From: Pseudomonadota bacterium | GTDB taxonomy: Bacteria > Pseudomonadota > Gammaproteobacteria > Halothiobacillales > Halothiobacillaceae | Reading direction: 5' to 3' | DNA length: 64,000 nt | Assembly: GCA_021801265.1 (NCBI GenBank) | Contig: JAJYYE010000001.1 | Location: 558,001 to 622,000 of the forward strand | Part shown: positions 27,210 to 34,690 of the stretch, piece after piece | How positions within the stretch are numbered: position 1 is the stretch's first letter | Layout: every line of letters begins with the position of its first letter | Notes under the pieces: generated by a model | What the model was told of the DNA's origin: nothing | Database searches by the model: none | The model's input: the letters and a program-made list of their open reading frames with translations, nothing else | Program-made: the position numbers and the translations under genes

Positions 27210-28210
27210 GCGGCCTGCACGCCTTGGCCGGTCATCACCAGCTCTGTCAATTGTGGGAGCAAATCCGTCAATTCGGTTGTGGTGTCAATCACATCCGATA
27301 AACCACCAACGGCAAGGCTGAATGCCCTGATTGCGCGCTGGCGCTCGGCAAAACGGGTGGCCAGTTCTGCCCGAATTGCGGGATCGTGGGTATCGAGCCG
27401 TTGCGACCGTTTGGGCGGCGTGGCGGCGAAAGTGACCGTGCCTAAATCGGGCAGCGCCCGTTCGGCGGAGTCGGCCACCGGCAACAGCATGAGTCGGTGC
27501 TTTTGTGCCAATGGCAACCAGCCCATCAGGTTGTGATCTTCGGTGAAATCCGAGTAAAAATCGCCAATTACGATGAGCAACTGCCCTGCAGCCATACACC
27601 CTTGCAGTCGCTGGCGAAAGCCCATCCAGTCGATGGGCTGCGGCGTGGCGGGGTGCGCCAGCATGGCTTCGATGCCATGCAATTGATCGAGCAGCGCGGC
27701 GCGGCTGGTGCTGGGGTGGCGGGCGGGGCGGGCGGGCAAACCCGGCGTATGCACGGACACCGCCAAATTTTGATGCAGGGCAGCGGCGGTCAATACATGC
27801 GCGACTGTGAGTGCCTGGGTGATTTTGAGCTGCCGACGGGTGCCGAAAAACATCGTTGCGCTGGTGTCGAGCACGATATGACATTGACGCTGCGCCGGTT
27901 CGCGGAAAATACGCACCATCGGTTCGGTGGTGCGCGCAGAAATGCGCCAGTCAATCAATTGCGCCGGTTCACCGGGCTGGTAGGCGCGCAATAACTCAAA
28001 ATCCATGCCTTGCCCGAGTCGTTGCGCGCGTTGATCGCCGGGCAATAACACGGCCACCGGTAGATTTTCTGCCATCAATGGGGGCAATTGCCCGCCCAAG
28101 CGCCAAGCCTGCTCAACCGCTTCGGCTTGTGGCGCAATACCCTGCGCGGGCGTCTGCACCGCAGGGTGGTTGGCGCGCCGGAATAAAAGCGGGGAAAGAA
28201 ACGGCCACAT
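27206..28210 (-). CDS. DUF58-family protein
   Basis: 334-residue cytoplasmic protein. The DUF58 signature Y-Q-P-G-E-P-A-Q-L-I-D-W-R-I-S-A-R-T (about residues 76-93) is present, followed by a VWA-like fold with D-T-S-A-T-M (about 114-119), which is an intact D-x-S-x-T metal site. DUF58 proteins accompany MoxR ATPases almost invariably and are thought to act as adaptors. It begins 5 bases after moxR. Confidence 0.88.
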   Translation of the reverse strand: MWPFLSPLLFRRANHPAVQTPAQGIAPQAEAVEQAWRLGGQLPPLMAENLPVAVLLPGDQRAQRLGQGMDFELLRAYQPGEPAQLIDWRISARTTEPMVRIFREPAQRQCHIVLDTSATMFFGTRRQLKITQALTVAHVLTAAALHQNLAVSVHTPGLPARPARHPSTSRAALLDQLHGIEAMLAHPATPQPIDWMGFRQRLQGCMAAGQLLIVIGDFYSDFTEDHNLMGWLPLAQKHRLMLLPVADSAERALPDLGTVTFAATPPKRSQRLDTHDPAIRAELATRFAERQRAIRAFSLAVGGLSDVIDTTTELTDLLPQLTELVMTGQGVQAA

Positions 28211-28215
28211 CGTGC

Positions 28216-29187
28216 TTACGGCAGCGCAATTTCGGCACAGAGCCGACCAATAATCTGATCGCGGCTGATGCCCGAAACCAGTGCCTTGGGGCTTAAAATT
28301 AGCCGGTGGCGCAGCACGTCGCCCGCGAGTGTTAATAAATCATCCGGCACAATAAAATCCCGATTGTTCAACCAGGCCAAGGCCTGCGCCGATTGTACCC
28401 AAGCCAGCGCACCGCGCGGGGATGCCCCCACCAGCACCAGTCCCGCCAAAGATTCGAGTGATGGCGCGGCCTTTTCGGGTGCGCGCGTGGCGGCAACCAC
28501 ATCCACCACCCAATGCTGTAAAGCGAGATCACAGTGCACGCGCCGCACTTCGCTGCGGGCATCCAAAACTTCATCCACGGTCAGGCCTGTGGAGTCTTCA
28601 TCATTCGCCTCGCCCAAGGTGCCTGCCAGCGTGCGCGACAGGATGTCGTATTCATCTTGTCGTTCGGGATAGGTGAGCGACACATGCAGCATGAAGCGGT
28701 CGAGCTGCGCTTCGGGCAAGGGGTAGGTGCCGGATTGCTCCAGGGGATTTTGCGTCGCCATCACCAAAAATAGCGCGGGCAGCTTGCGGCTTTCGCCCGC
28801 TACCGTCACTTGCCGTTCGGCCATGGCCTCCAGCAGCGCCGATTGCACCTTGGCGGGCGCACGATTGATTTCATCGGCAAGGATGATTTCGTTAAATAGC
28901 GGCCCCGGTGCAAACGAAAACGTGCGGGTTTCGGGGTGATACATCTCGTTGCCCAGCAAATCGGCGGGCAACAAGTCGGGCGTGAATTGCACTCGCTTGA
29001 AGCGGGCATGCACGCCGTCAGCCAAGGCCTTCACTGCGGTGGTTTTGGCCAAACCAGGCAGACCCTCGACCAATAAATGCCCGCCCGTTAACAGTGCAAT
29101 CAACAGACGATCGACTAAATCGCGTTGGCCCACAATGTGTCGCGCTAAATGTGTGCGCAAGGTTTGAATTGAGGTTCGTTCAGTCAT
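28216..29187 (-). CDS. MoxR-family AAA+ ATPase
   Basis: 323 residues. Walker A is in E-G-L-P-G-L-A-K-T-T (41-50), Walker B in I-I-L-A-D-E-I-N-R-A (about 102-111), and sensor 1 in A-T-Q-N-P (about 142-146). The MoxR family AAA core (AAA_3) and C-terminal lid are complete. MoxR proteins remodel partner proteins, often inserting metals or activating enzyme complexes together with VWA proteins. The ATG overlaps the ArsR-rhodanese stop by 8 bases, so translation is coupled to the regulator. Confidence 0.93.
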   Translation of the reverse strand: MTERTSIQTLRTHLARHIVGQRDLVDRLLIALLTGGHLLVEGLPGLAKTTAVKALADGVHARFKRVQFTPDLLPADLLGNEMYHPETRTFSFAPGPLFNEIILADEINRAPAKVQSALLEAMAERQVTVAGESRKLPALFLVMATQNPLEQSGTYPLPEAQLDRFMLHVSLTYPERQDEYDILSRTLAGTLGEANDEDSTGLTVDEVLDARSEVRRVHCDLALQHWVVDVVAATRAPEKAAPSLESLAGLVLVGASPRGALAWVQSAQALAWLNNRDFIVPDDLLTLAGDVLRHRLILSPKALVSGISRDQIIGRLCAEIALP

Positions 29188-29860
29188 GGGTGAGTTCCAG
29201 CGGTGTGTGTTCAGTTTCTATGGGATGCCCGGCTTGTTTCCACTCTGGGAACCCCGCCTCCAACCGTCGCGCCGAAAAGCCTTCCGCTCGAAGCAGCGCC
29301 ACCGCCTCGAACGAAAACGTACAGTACGGTCCCCGGCAATAGGCAATCACTTCACGGCTCGGGTCGAGCATGGCGATTTTTTCTCGAAGCCGCTCGGCGC
29401 TGATATTCACCGCACCCGGCACATGCCCTGCGGCATATTCCTCCGGTGGGCGCACATCCAGAACCGTCACCAATCCCGACCATGCACGCGCCAATAACTC
29501 TTCAGCAGAAACCGGTTCCAGGCCATCGCGGCGGGTTAAGTGCATCGACACCATCTCGCGCACTTCCGCCAGATGGCGCTCCGCCAAACCGCGCAACACG
29601 GTCATGAGCGCAATCACTTCATTATCGGCCAATTGATAAAAAATCTGCTTGCCATGGCGTTCGGCACGCACCAACCCGGCTTGCTGCATTTTCTGTAAAT
29701 GCTGCGAGGTATTCGCCACTGACAATCCACTCACCGTAGCGAGTTGCTCGACCGACCGCGCGCCCTGAGCAAGGTAATCAAGTAATTCCAGCCGCCGACC
29801 ACTACCCAGCACCTTGCCCATGCGCGCAAATTGATTGTTCAAATCTTGTTTGAAAGCCAT
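29180..29860 (-). CDS. ArsR-family transcription regulator fused to a rhodanese domain
   Basis: 226 residues. An N-terminal winged helix of the ArsR/SmtB type (about residues 12-95; recognition region S-G-L-S-V-A-N-T-S-Q-H-L) is joined to a rhodanese domain (about 117-218; D-V-R-P-P-E-E-Y). The active loop is C-R-G-P-Y-C (C175 and C180). These are the only cysteines, so sulfane sulfur or sulfide would be sensed in the rhodanese part. The ATG at 29860 has GAGGG 7 bases before it; a TTG at 29896 lies inside the palindromic operator and is less likely. The operator at 29888-29913 predicts self-control. Confidence 0.9.
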   Translation of the reverse strand: MAFKQDLNNQFARMGKVLGSGRRLELLDYLAQGARSVEQLATVSGLSVANTSQHLQKMQQAGLVRAERHGKQIFYQLADNEVIALMTVLRGLAERHLAEVREMVSMHLTRRDGLEPVSAEELLARAWSGLVTVLDVRPPEEYAAGHVPGAVNISAERLREKIAMLDPSREVIAYCRGPYCTFSFEAVALLRAEGFSARRLEAGFPEWKQAGHPIETEHTPLELTHD

Positions 29861-29887
29861 GGTTGCCCTCAGGCGTGATGTCAGGTT

Positions 29888-29913
29888 TTCATTCAATCAT
29901 GTTATTGAATGAA
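29888..29913. promoter_or_regulatory. Palindromic operator at the ArsR-rhodanese promoter
   Basis: Perfect 10-base arms TTCATTCAAT and ATTGAATGAA around a 6-base centre. On the minus strand a TTGACT -35 hexamer (rc of 29915-29920) lies just upstream, with the palindrome filling the space to the -10 region. A protein bound here would block transcription of the ArsR-rhodanese gene. The same design occurs at 33291-33312. Confidence 0.75.
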
Positions 29914-29937
29914 CAGTCAAGCACCATGCACCGTTAT

Positions 29938-30579
29938 TTACGGCGCGACAGGCAAATCCGCCTGCCGATGCGCGCGCAACTCGTCGCGTGCCTGGCGCAC
30001 AATCGAAATGCCCGCAGAAATCGCCAAGCCCGCCATGATGAACGCTACAGCTAAATCCGGCCAGCGGCTGTGGGTGCCGAATACGCCCATCGCCGCCAGC
30101 AACACCGCCACATTGCCAATGGCATCGTTACGGCTGCACAGCCACACCGAACGCATGTTGGCATCGCCATCGCGGAAGGCATAAAGCAGCCACGCCACAC
30201 CGGCGTTCGAGAGCAAGGCCAGCACCGCCACTACGCCCATCGTGATCGGCTCTGGCGCTGTGCCGTAAACACCCGACCACAGCGCGTGCCCGGCAATAAA
30301 CACCCCAAATACCAGCATCGATACGCCTTTCACCCAAGCCGCCTTGGCGCGCACCGCCAAACCCATCGAGAGCACCGCAAGTGAAATGCCGTAGTTGGCG
30401 GCATCACTCGCAAAATCGACCGAATCGGCCAGTAGTGAGACCGACCCCGCCTGCACACCGCCGATAATTTCGATGGCAAACATGGCTGCATTCACCCACA
30501 ACGCAATCCACAATGCCTTGCGATAACGCGGGCTCGCCGTTGATACCACTGAACAACCCGAGTCACAGCAACCGGCCAT
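29938..30579 (-). CDS. CDF-type cation efflux protein
   Basis: 213-residue membrane protein of the cation diffusion facilitator family in its short form without the C-terminal cytoplasmic domain. The N-terminus is cysteine-rich (C-C-D-S-G-C). Family positions are seen in L-L-A-D-S-V-D-F-A-S-D (about residues 50-60) and S-R-N-D-A-I-G-N (about 149-156). It exports a divalent metal in exchange for protons. AGGAGA precedes the ATG. It is divergent from a CadR/PbrR-like regulator and has a MerR-type promoter, so lead, cadmium or zinc are the likely substrates. Confidence 0.85.
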   Translation of the reverse strand: MAGCCDSGCSVVSTASPRYRKALWIALWVNAAMFAIEIIGGVQAGSVSLLADSVDFASDAANYGISLAVLSMGLAVRAKAAWVKGVSMLVFGVFIAGHALWSGVYGTAPEPITMGVVAVLALLSNAGVAWLLYAFRDGDANMRSVWLCSRNDAIGNVAVLLAAMGVFGTHSRWPDLAVAFIMAGLAISAGISIVRQARDELRAHRQADLPVAP

Positions 30580-30611
30580 GATGTTCTCCTACCTGATTTA
30601 AATGAGTGTTC

Positions 30612-30642
30612 ATTAAAAACCCCGTAGCCACTTCAGGGTCAA
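30612..30642 (-). promoter_or_regulatory. MerR-type (CadR/PbrR) promoter of the CDF gene
   Basis: Minus-strand -35 TTGACC (30637-30642) and -10 TTTAAT (30612-30617) are separated by 19 bases, the over-long spacer that MerR regulators untwist. Between them is the dyad ACCCTGAAGTG...GGGGT (30619-30639), close to the CadR/PbrR operator as I remember it. It controls the CDF gene and lies beside the regulator gene. Confidence 0.78.
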
Positions 30643-30679
30643 GCAATTAAAATCGATGCACTTGAGCACGGAGAAAAAC

Positions 30680-31135
30680 ATGAACCCGAGATTGCGTATT
30701 GGCGAGCTGGCCATCCAGTGCGGTGTGGCGCTGGAAACGATTCGATATTATGAAAAAGTAGGCTTACTGCCCGAGCCCATGCGTGAGGCCAATGGTTATC
30801 GCGTGTATGGTCAAGGGCATGTCGAGCAGCTCGCTTTTATTCGTCATTGCCGCGCCTTGGATATGTCGCTGGCCGATATTCACGCCCTGCGCCAATTTGC
30901 CACTCAGCCGAGTGGTGATTGTGGCGAGATTGATCAACTGATTGAAACGCACCTGGCGCGGGTACATGAGCGACTCACGAGCCTGCAAAATTTAGAGCGC
31001 CAATTGCTGACGCTCCGCGCGACCTGCGCCTCGGGGCGGTGTGTGCAGGAATGCGGCATTTTGCATGAGTTGGTGGCCGCCGCGCAGGGCGATGGTTGCG
31101 TGTGTCATACCGACGATACGCCGGGGAACAATTAA
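30680..31135 (+). CDS. MerR-family metal regulator, CadR/PbrR type
   Basis: 151 residues. A MerR winged helix (I-G-E-L-A...T-I-R-Y-Y-E-K-V-G-L-L, residues 7-30) is followed by a dimerisation helix and a metal loop. Cysteines 81, 116, 121 and 125 match the CadR/PbrR pattern for Cd(II)/Pb(II)/Zn(II), and extra cysteines at 140 and 142 make a Cys-rich tail. The ATG at 30680 has GGAG 6 bases upstream. Its stop shares bases with the converging YeeE/YedE gene. Confidence 0.88.
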   Translation: MNPRLRIGELAIQCGVALETIRYYEKVGLLPEPMREANGYRVYGQGHVEQLAFIRHCRALDMSLADIHALRQFATQPSGDCGEIDQLIETHLARVHERLTSLQNLERQLLTLRATCASGRCVQECGILHELVAAAQGDGCVCHTDDTPGNN

Positions 31136-32247
31136 CCCCCGCAATCGGTGGCGCAGCGCGCGCCGGCATTATCCCAACGCAAGGCAAGCCACGCGCCCAC
31201 CATAATCGCCCCCAACGCGACGAACGAGCCGAGCGCCAAGGTTGAAATACCGCTCAACCCATGCCCCACGGTGCAGCCCATGGCCAGCACGCTGCCCCCG
31301 CCGACCATCACGGAACCGATGATTGTGCGGCTCCATTCGCGCACGGTAGTGGGCAATACCAGCCCGAATTCCCGCCGAATCGCGGTGCTAATCAGGCTGC
31401 CCAGCAGCAACCCAAACACCGCCACTACGCCAAAGGTAATATCCGAGAAATGTGTGGGATGCTGCAAAAAATACACCACATCGCCCATCGGTGCGCTGAA
31501 GGTAAACGATTGCGTGCCCAAGCCTTCCTGCGGGCTATTGGCCATCTCGGATGCCGATTGCGCCGCCTGCCCCAAGTTGCCGCCCGTGACGCCAAACGCC
31601 AAGCCCACCACCGAGCCGATTAACACCGCGCCGAGCCAGCCCACCCAGTTTTTGCGCAGCGGCAACCAGCGCCAAGCCGCGAACAGCAAGCCTGCGGCAA
31701 TTACCACTGCCATGATGCGATAGGTGAGCGTGCCGCCACCGACGATGCTCGCCAAATCCTGATGGGCAATGCCCCAATGCGTTAAGTTCACACTCAGCAT
31801 TCCCACCCACGGCGCGAACGCCACCGAGAACAACTCCGTGCGCGTCATCGCGTAAGCACTCAAAGCCATCACGATTAACGCCACCAACGCCTGCACATTC
31901 CCTTGGGTAAATTTAACGAGGCTGCGCACCGGACAACCACGCGCCAGCACCATACCCACACCAAAAATAAGCCCACCCAAAATATACCGCCCCCAGGCAA
32001 AATCGGGTGTGCGGTAGGGTGTTTTGGTTTGATTCAAATCCACCCCGGTCCATGCCTGCACCGCGAGGGTGGCCAAAATTGCGACCCCAATCGCCCCAAG
32101 ATAGACGGCAAAACGGCGGCCATCGCGCGCGGTTTGCATCGATGACAACCCACCGACCAAACAAAAGCGCGCAAACTGCGCGGCCAAGCCAAATACCACG
32201 GACAAAGCCAGAATGGTGAGTAAATACGACTGAATAACGGGATCCAT
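31132..32247 (-). CDS. YeeE/YedE-family sulfur-compound transporter (TsuA-like)
   Basis: 371-residue polytopic inner-membrane protein. Conserved cysteines sit in three repeats: R-F-C-L-V-G-G (near residue 29), R-G-C-P-V-R-S-L (about 107-114) and M-G-C-T-V-G-H-G-L-S-G (about 328-338). In TsuA such cysteines relay thiosulfate across the membrane. The protein ends in another cysteine-containing tail. AGGAGGGG precedes the ATG at 32247. Upstream lies the MBL-fold enzyme gene on the same strand (199-base gap), so both may be under the 33291-33312 operator. Confidence 0.87.
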   Translation of the reverse strand: MDPVIQSYLLTILALSVVFGLAAQFARFCLVGGLSSMQTARDGRRFAVYLGAIGVAILATLAVQAWTGVDLNQTKTPYRTPDFAWGRYILGGLIFGVGMVLARGCPVRSLVKFTQGNVQALVALIVMALSAYAMTRTELFSVAFAPWVGMLSVNLTHWGIAHQDLASIVGGGTLTYRIMAVVIAAGLLFAAWRWLPLRKNWVGWLGAVLIGSVVGLAFGVTGGNLGQAAQSASEMANSPQEGLGTQSFTFSAPMGDVVYFLQHPTHFSDITFGVVAVFGLLLGSLISTAIRREFGLVLPTTVREWSRTIIGSVMVGGGSVLAMGCTVGHGLSGISTLALGSFVALGAIMVGAWLALRWDNAGARCATDCGG

Positions 32248-32314
32248 AATCCCCTCCTGAACTATTATTTTAAAAAGCACTGTACCCATCCGCTGCCGCG
32301 CGTTGCCAAAGGCA

Positions 32315-32410
32315 GGGATTTATCCCCGATGCGGACTTCAGCCGCTTTGCACTGGGATTGATCGGGGCGCCACGTCCTTCGTTTCGCACCGCGTCGGGGT
32401 TAAAACCCCG
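32315..32410. repeat. Two short palindromes between the MBL-enzyme and YeeE/YedE genes
   Basis: GGGAT-TT-ATCCC (32315-32326) and CGGGGT-TAAA-ACCCCG followed by CCTAC (32395-32415). They resemble other short G/C palindromes at 19691, 43666 and 51334. They may be transcription attenuators within the gene pair or remnants of a small dispersed repeat. Confidence 0.5.
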
Positions 32411-32445
32411 CCTACAAAATGATACGCCCCGGCTTTTCCCGCGTT

Positions 32446-33180
32446 TTACATTGCCCGCCCGGTATTGGCGCGCACGATCATCTGCATTTCCTCAACTTCA
32501 GGCAGCACGGCATCGCGCACTTGGGCGACAAAATCTTCGCGCTTGCCGATCAAACTGCGATTAAATTTTTTCTCAAAGCCGATGGTCGAGCACGGCTTGC
32601 CGCTGATGCCGCCGCCGCACACACTGCCTGCCTGCGCGCCGGGCAGGATTTCGAGATAGTCCGGCTGGCTCAAAATACGGCCAAATATTGAATCATAGAG
32701 TTTTTCGGCCATCTCGGTGGCGCGGCCATGCAAATCGGGCCGCCCCACACCACCTACAAACAGCGTGTGGCCGGTCAGCATGAACCACGGCGCATCGCCA
32801 CGGGAGTGATCTGTCACCGCTAAACAAATGCTGTCGTCGGTGTGTCCCGGCGTGTGGATAACCTGTGCCGAGACATTCCCCACCCGCAAAATCTGACCAT
32901 CGCCCAAAGGCAAAAATTCAAACGGCAAACCCTGGTCACTGTCGTGTAAACCATATTCCGCCCCAGCCAATTCAGCCAAACGCCGCCCGCCGGACACATG
33001 ATCGGCATGAATATGGGTGTCAATCACATAGCGAATGCGCACCCCGCGCTGTTCGGCCATGGTCATGAACGTTGCCTCATCCCCTGCATGCACATCCACT
33101 GCGATGGCCAATCCTTGACCCGCACAACCAAACAAATAGGCCAATGAAGATTTGGCACAGGCAACTTGCTCAAGAAACAT
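32446..33180 (-). CDS. Metallo-beta-lactamase-fold enzyme, persulfide-dioxygenase-like (BLH type)
   Basis: 244 residues. The metal motif T-H-I-H-A-D-H (55-61) and P-G-H-T-D-D-S (111-117) match ETHE1/BLH enzymes, which oxidise glutathione persulfide to sulfite with Fe(II). In place of the ETHE1 Asp ligand (T-G-D-A-L) the sequence has T-G-H-T-L (H138). The usual P-A-H-D-Y is P-G-A-Q before G-S-V-C-G-G-G-I-S-G-K-P. From memory these variants also occur in BLH proteins encoded beside ArsR-type regulators. GGGAGA precedes the ATG at 33180. The operator at 33291-33312 is about 110 bases upstream. Confidence 0.82.
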   Translation of the reverse strand: MFLEQVACAKSSLAYLFGCAGQGLAIAVDVHAGDEATFMTMAEQRGVRIRYVIDTHIHADHVSGGRRLAELAGAEYGLHDSDQGLPFEFLPLGDGQILRVGNVSAQVIHTPGHTDDSICLAVTDHSRGDAPWFMLTGHTLFVGGVGRPDLHGRATEMAEKLYDSIFGRILSQPDYLEILPGAQAGSVCGGGISGKPCSTIGFEKKFNRSLIGKREDFVAQVRDAVLPEVEEMQMIVRANTGRAM

Positions 33181-33290
33181 GATTCGTTCTCCCAAAAATT
33201 TGGACATAAAACGCAAAAAACAACCCAGAGCACAGGGATAAAACACGCCGGGGTACACGGGGAAACGTGACTCTGCGCGGCTCGTTTTGT

Positions 33291-33312
33291 CATTCAATCA
33301 TTTAATTGAATG
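33291..33312. promoter_or_regulatory. Palindromic operator between the divergent MBL-enzyme and MFS genes
   Basis: Arms CATTCAAT and ATTGAATG around 6 bases, nearly identical to the operator at 29888-29913. The shared context extends outward (T before the left arm, AGTCAAG after the right arm), giving a minus-strand TTGACT -35 at the same distance. On the plus strand TACTAT (33331-33336) may be the -10 of the MFS promoter. Binding here could control both genes. Confidence 0.72.
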
Positions 33313-33364
33313 TTTAGTCAAGTCCCGGCATACTATTCCTGTCTTATTTTTTTGGAGCCACCTC

Positions 33365-34642
33365 ATGTCTCAGTCCGTTTTGAATCCCGTGCACGGCATT
33401 CGTGCGAATTGGCCACAATTCGTGCTGCACTTAGCGCAAGTATTTTTTGTCGGTGCCACTGTCGGCATGACGCGCACGGTATTGCCCGTGCTGGCTGAAA
33501 CCGATTTCGGCCTTGCGGCCCATTCCTTTCTCGCCCTCAGTACGTTTGTCATCGTATTTGGCCTGGTGAAATCGTTGCTGAACTTAGTTGCGGGCGGGCT
33601 CAGTGACCGCTGGGGGCGCAAGCGGGTATTGGTATTCGGTTGGCTCGCGGCTATCCCAATTCCGTTTCTGATTTTGTTCGGGCAAAGCTGGGGCTGGATT
33701 ATTCTGGCCACGGTATTTTTGGGCATTAATCAAGGATTGGCATGGTCGATGGCGCTCAATAGCAAGCTGGATCTGACGCGCGCCGAACAACGTGGACTCG
33801 TCAATGGCCTTAACGAGTTTGCCGGTTATGTGGGCGTGGCGCTGGCGGGTGTACTCGCGGCATTTTTGGCGCACTGGATCGGCGCGCGCATGGGGCTGTT
33901 CTGGTTTTCTCTGGCCGTCATTAGTGTGGCACTGACACTCGGACTCTGGGTTGTTCGAGAAACACGGCCATGGGCATTAGCGCATCTTTCACAGGCGCCA
34001 GAGGCCGCAAAAAAATCCAAACCGCGAACCCTGCGGGATGTCTTTTGGCAGGCCAGCGTCAAGCATCCGGGCTTGCTCGCGTTGAATCAGGCGGGCCTTG
34101 TCGAAAAATTTACCGATTCGATTGTGTGGCTGTTTTTCCCGATCTTCTTTTTGGCTCATGGCATGAGCTTGGCGGCAGCCGGATCTTTGATCGCGATTTA
34201 TGGCGTGACCTGGGGTGCGGGGCAACTCATCACCGGGCCGTTATCCGATAAAATCGGCCGCAAAATCCTGATTGTGGGTGGCATGTGGCTGTGCGGTGTG
34301 GGTGTTTTGGCGGTGAGTTTCACGGATTCGGTGGTGTTGTGGAGTATCGAACTGGCACTCATCGGCACGGGTATGGCGATGCTCTACCCCACGCTTGGCG
34401 CGGCGGTGGCGGATTTAACTGTGCCCGCTGAACGCGCTTCCGTATTGGGTGTGTATCGTTTCTGGCGCGATTTAGGCTATGCCGTGGGGGGGCTCTGTTT
34501 AGGCTTGGCCGCACAAATGAGTGGCAATCTCACCCTGCCATTCTGGCTCGTGGCTGTCGCAATGTTTCTATCCGGGCTGTACCTCTGGCTCAAACTGGCG
34601 CCACCGCCAACCGATTCGCCTCAAGTCATTGCTCCACAGTAA
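33365..34642 (+). CDS. MFS transporter of the putative sulfur regulon
   Basis: 425-residue twelve-helix major facilitator. The loop motif G-G-L-S-D-R-W-G-R-K-R (about residues 76-86) and its second-half counterpart G-P-L-S-D-K-I-G-R-K are intact. The substrate is unknown. Its sharing of an operator with a persulfide-dioxygenase-like enzyme suggests export or import of a sulfur compound such as sulfite or thiosulfate. GGAG lies 8 bases before the ATG at 33365; the longer reading frame from 33287 runs through the operator and is rejected. Confidence 0.85.
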   Translation: MSQSVLNPVHGIRANWPQFVLHLAQVFFVGATVGMTRTVLPVLAETDFGLAAHSFLALSTFVIVFGLVKSLLNLVAGGLSDRWGRKRVLVFGWLAAIPIPFLILFGQSWGWIILATVFLGINQGLAWSMALNSKLDLTRAEQRGLVNGLNEFAGYVGVALAGVLAAFLAHWIGARMGLFWFSLAVISVALTLGLWVVRETRPWALAHLSQAPEAAKKSKPRTLRDVFWQASVKHPGLLALNQAGLVEKFTDSIVWLFFPIFFLAHGMSLAAAGSLIAIYGVTWGAGQLITGPLSDKIGRKILIVGGMWLCGVGVLAVSFTDSVVLWSIELALIGTGMAMLYPTLGAAVADLTVPAERASVLGVYRFWRDLGYAVGGLCLGLAAQMSGNLTLPFWLVAVAMFLSGLYLWLKLAPPPTDSPQVIAPQ

Positions 34643-34690
34643 CGGTCAGGTTTGAAAGCCCCCCGCCTCTTGCGGGCAACACCCGGCTGA

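Noticed and set aside
29938-34642. Metal/sulfur block as a genomic island
   Set aside because: No integrase, tRNA, direct repeats or obvious change in codon use was seen at its edges.
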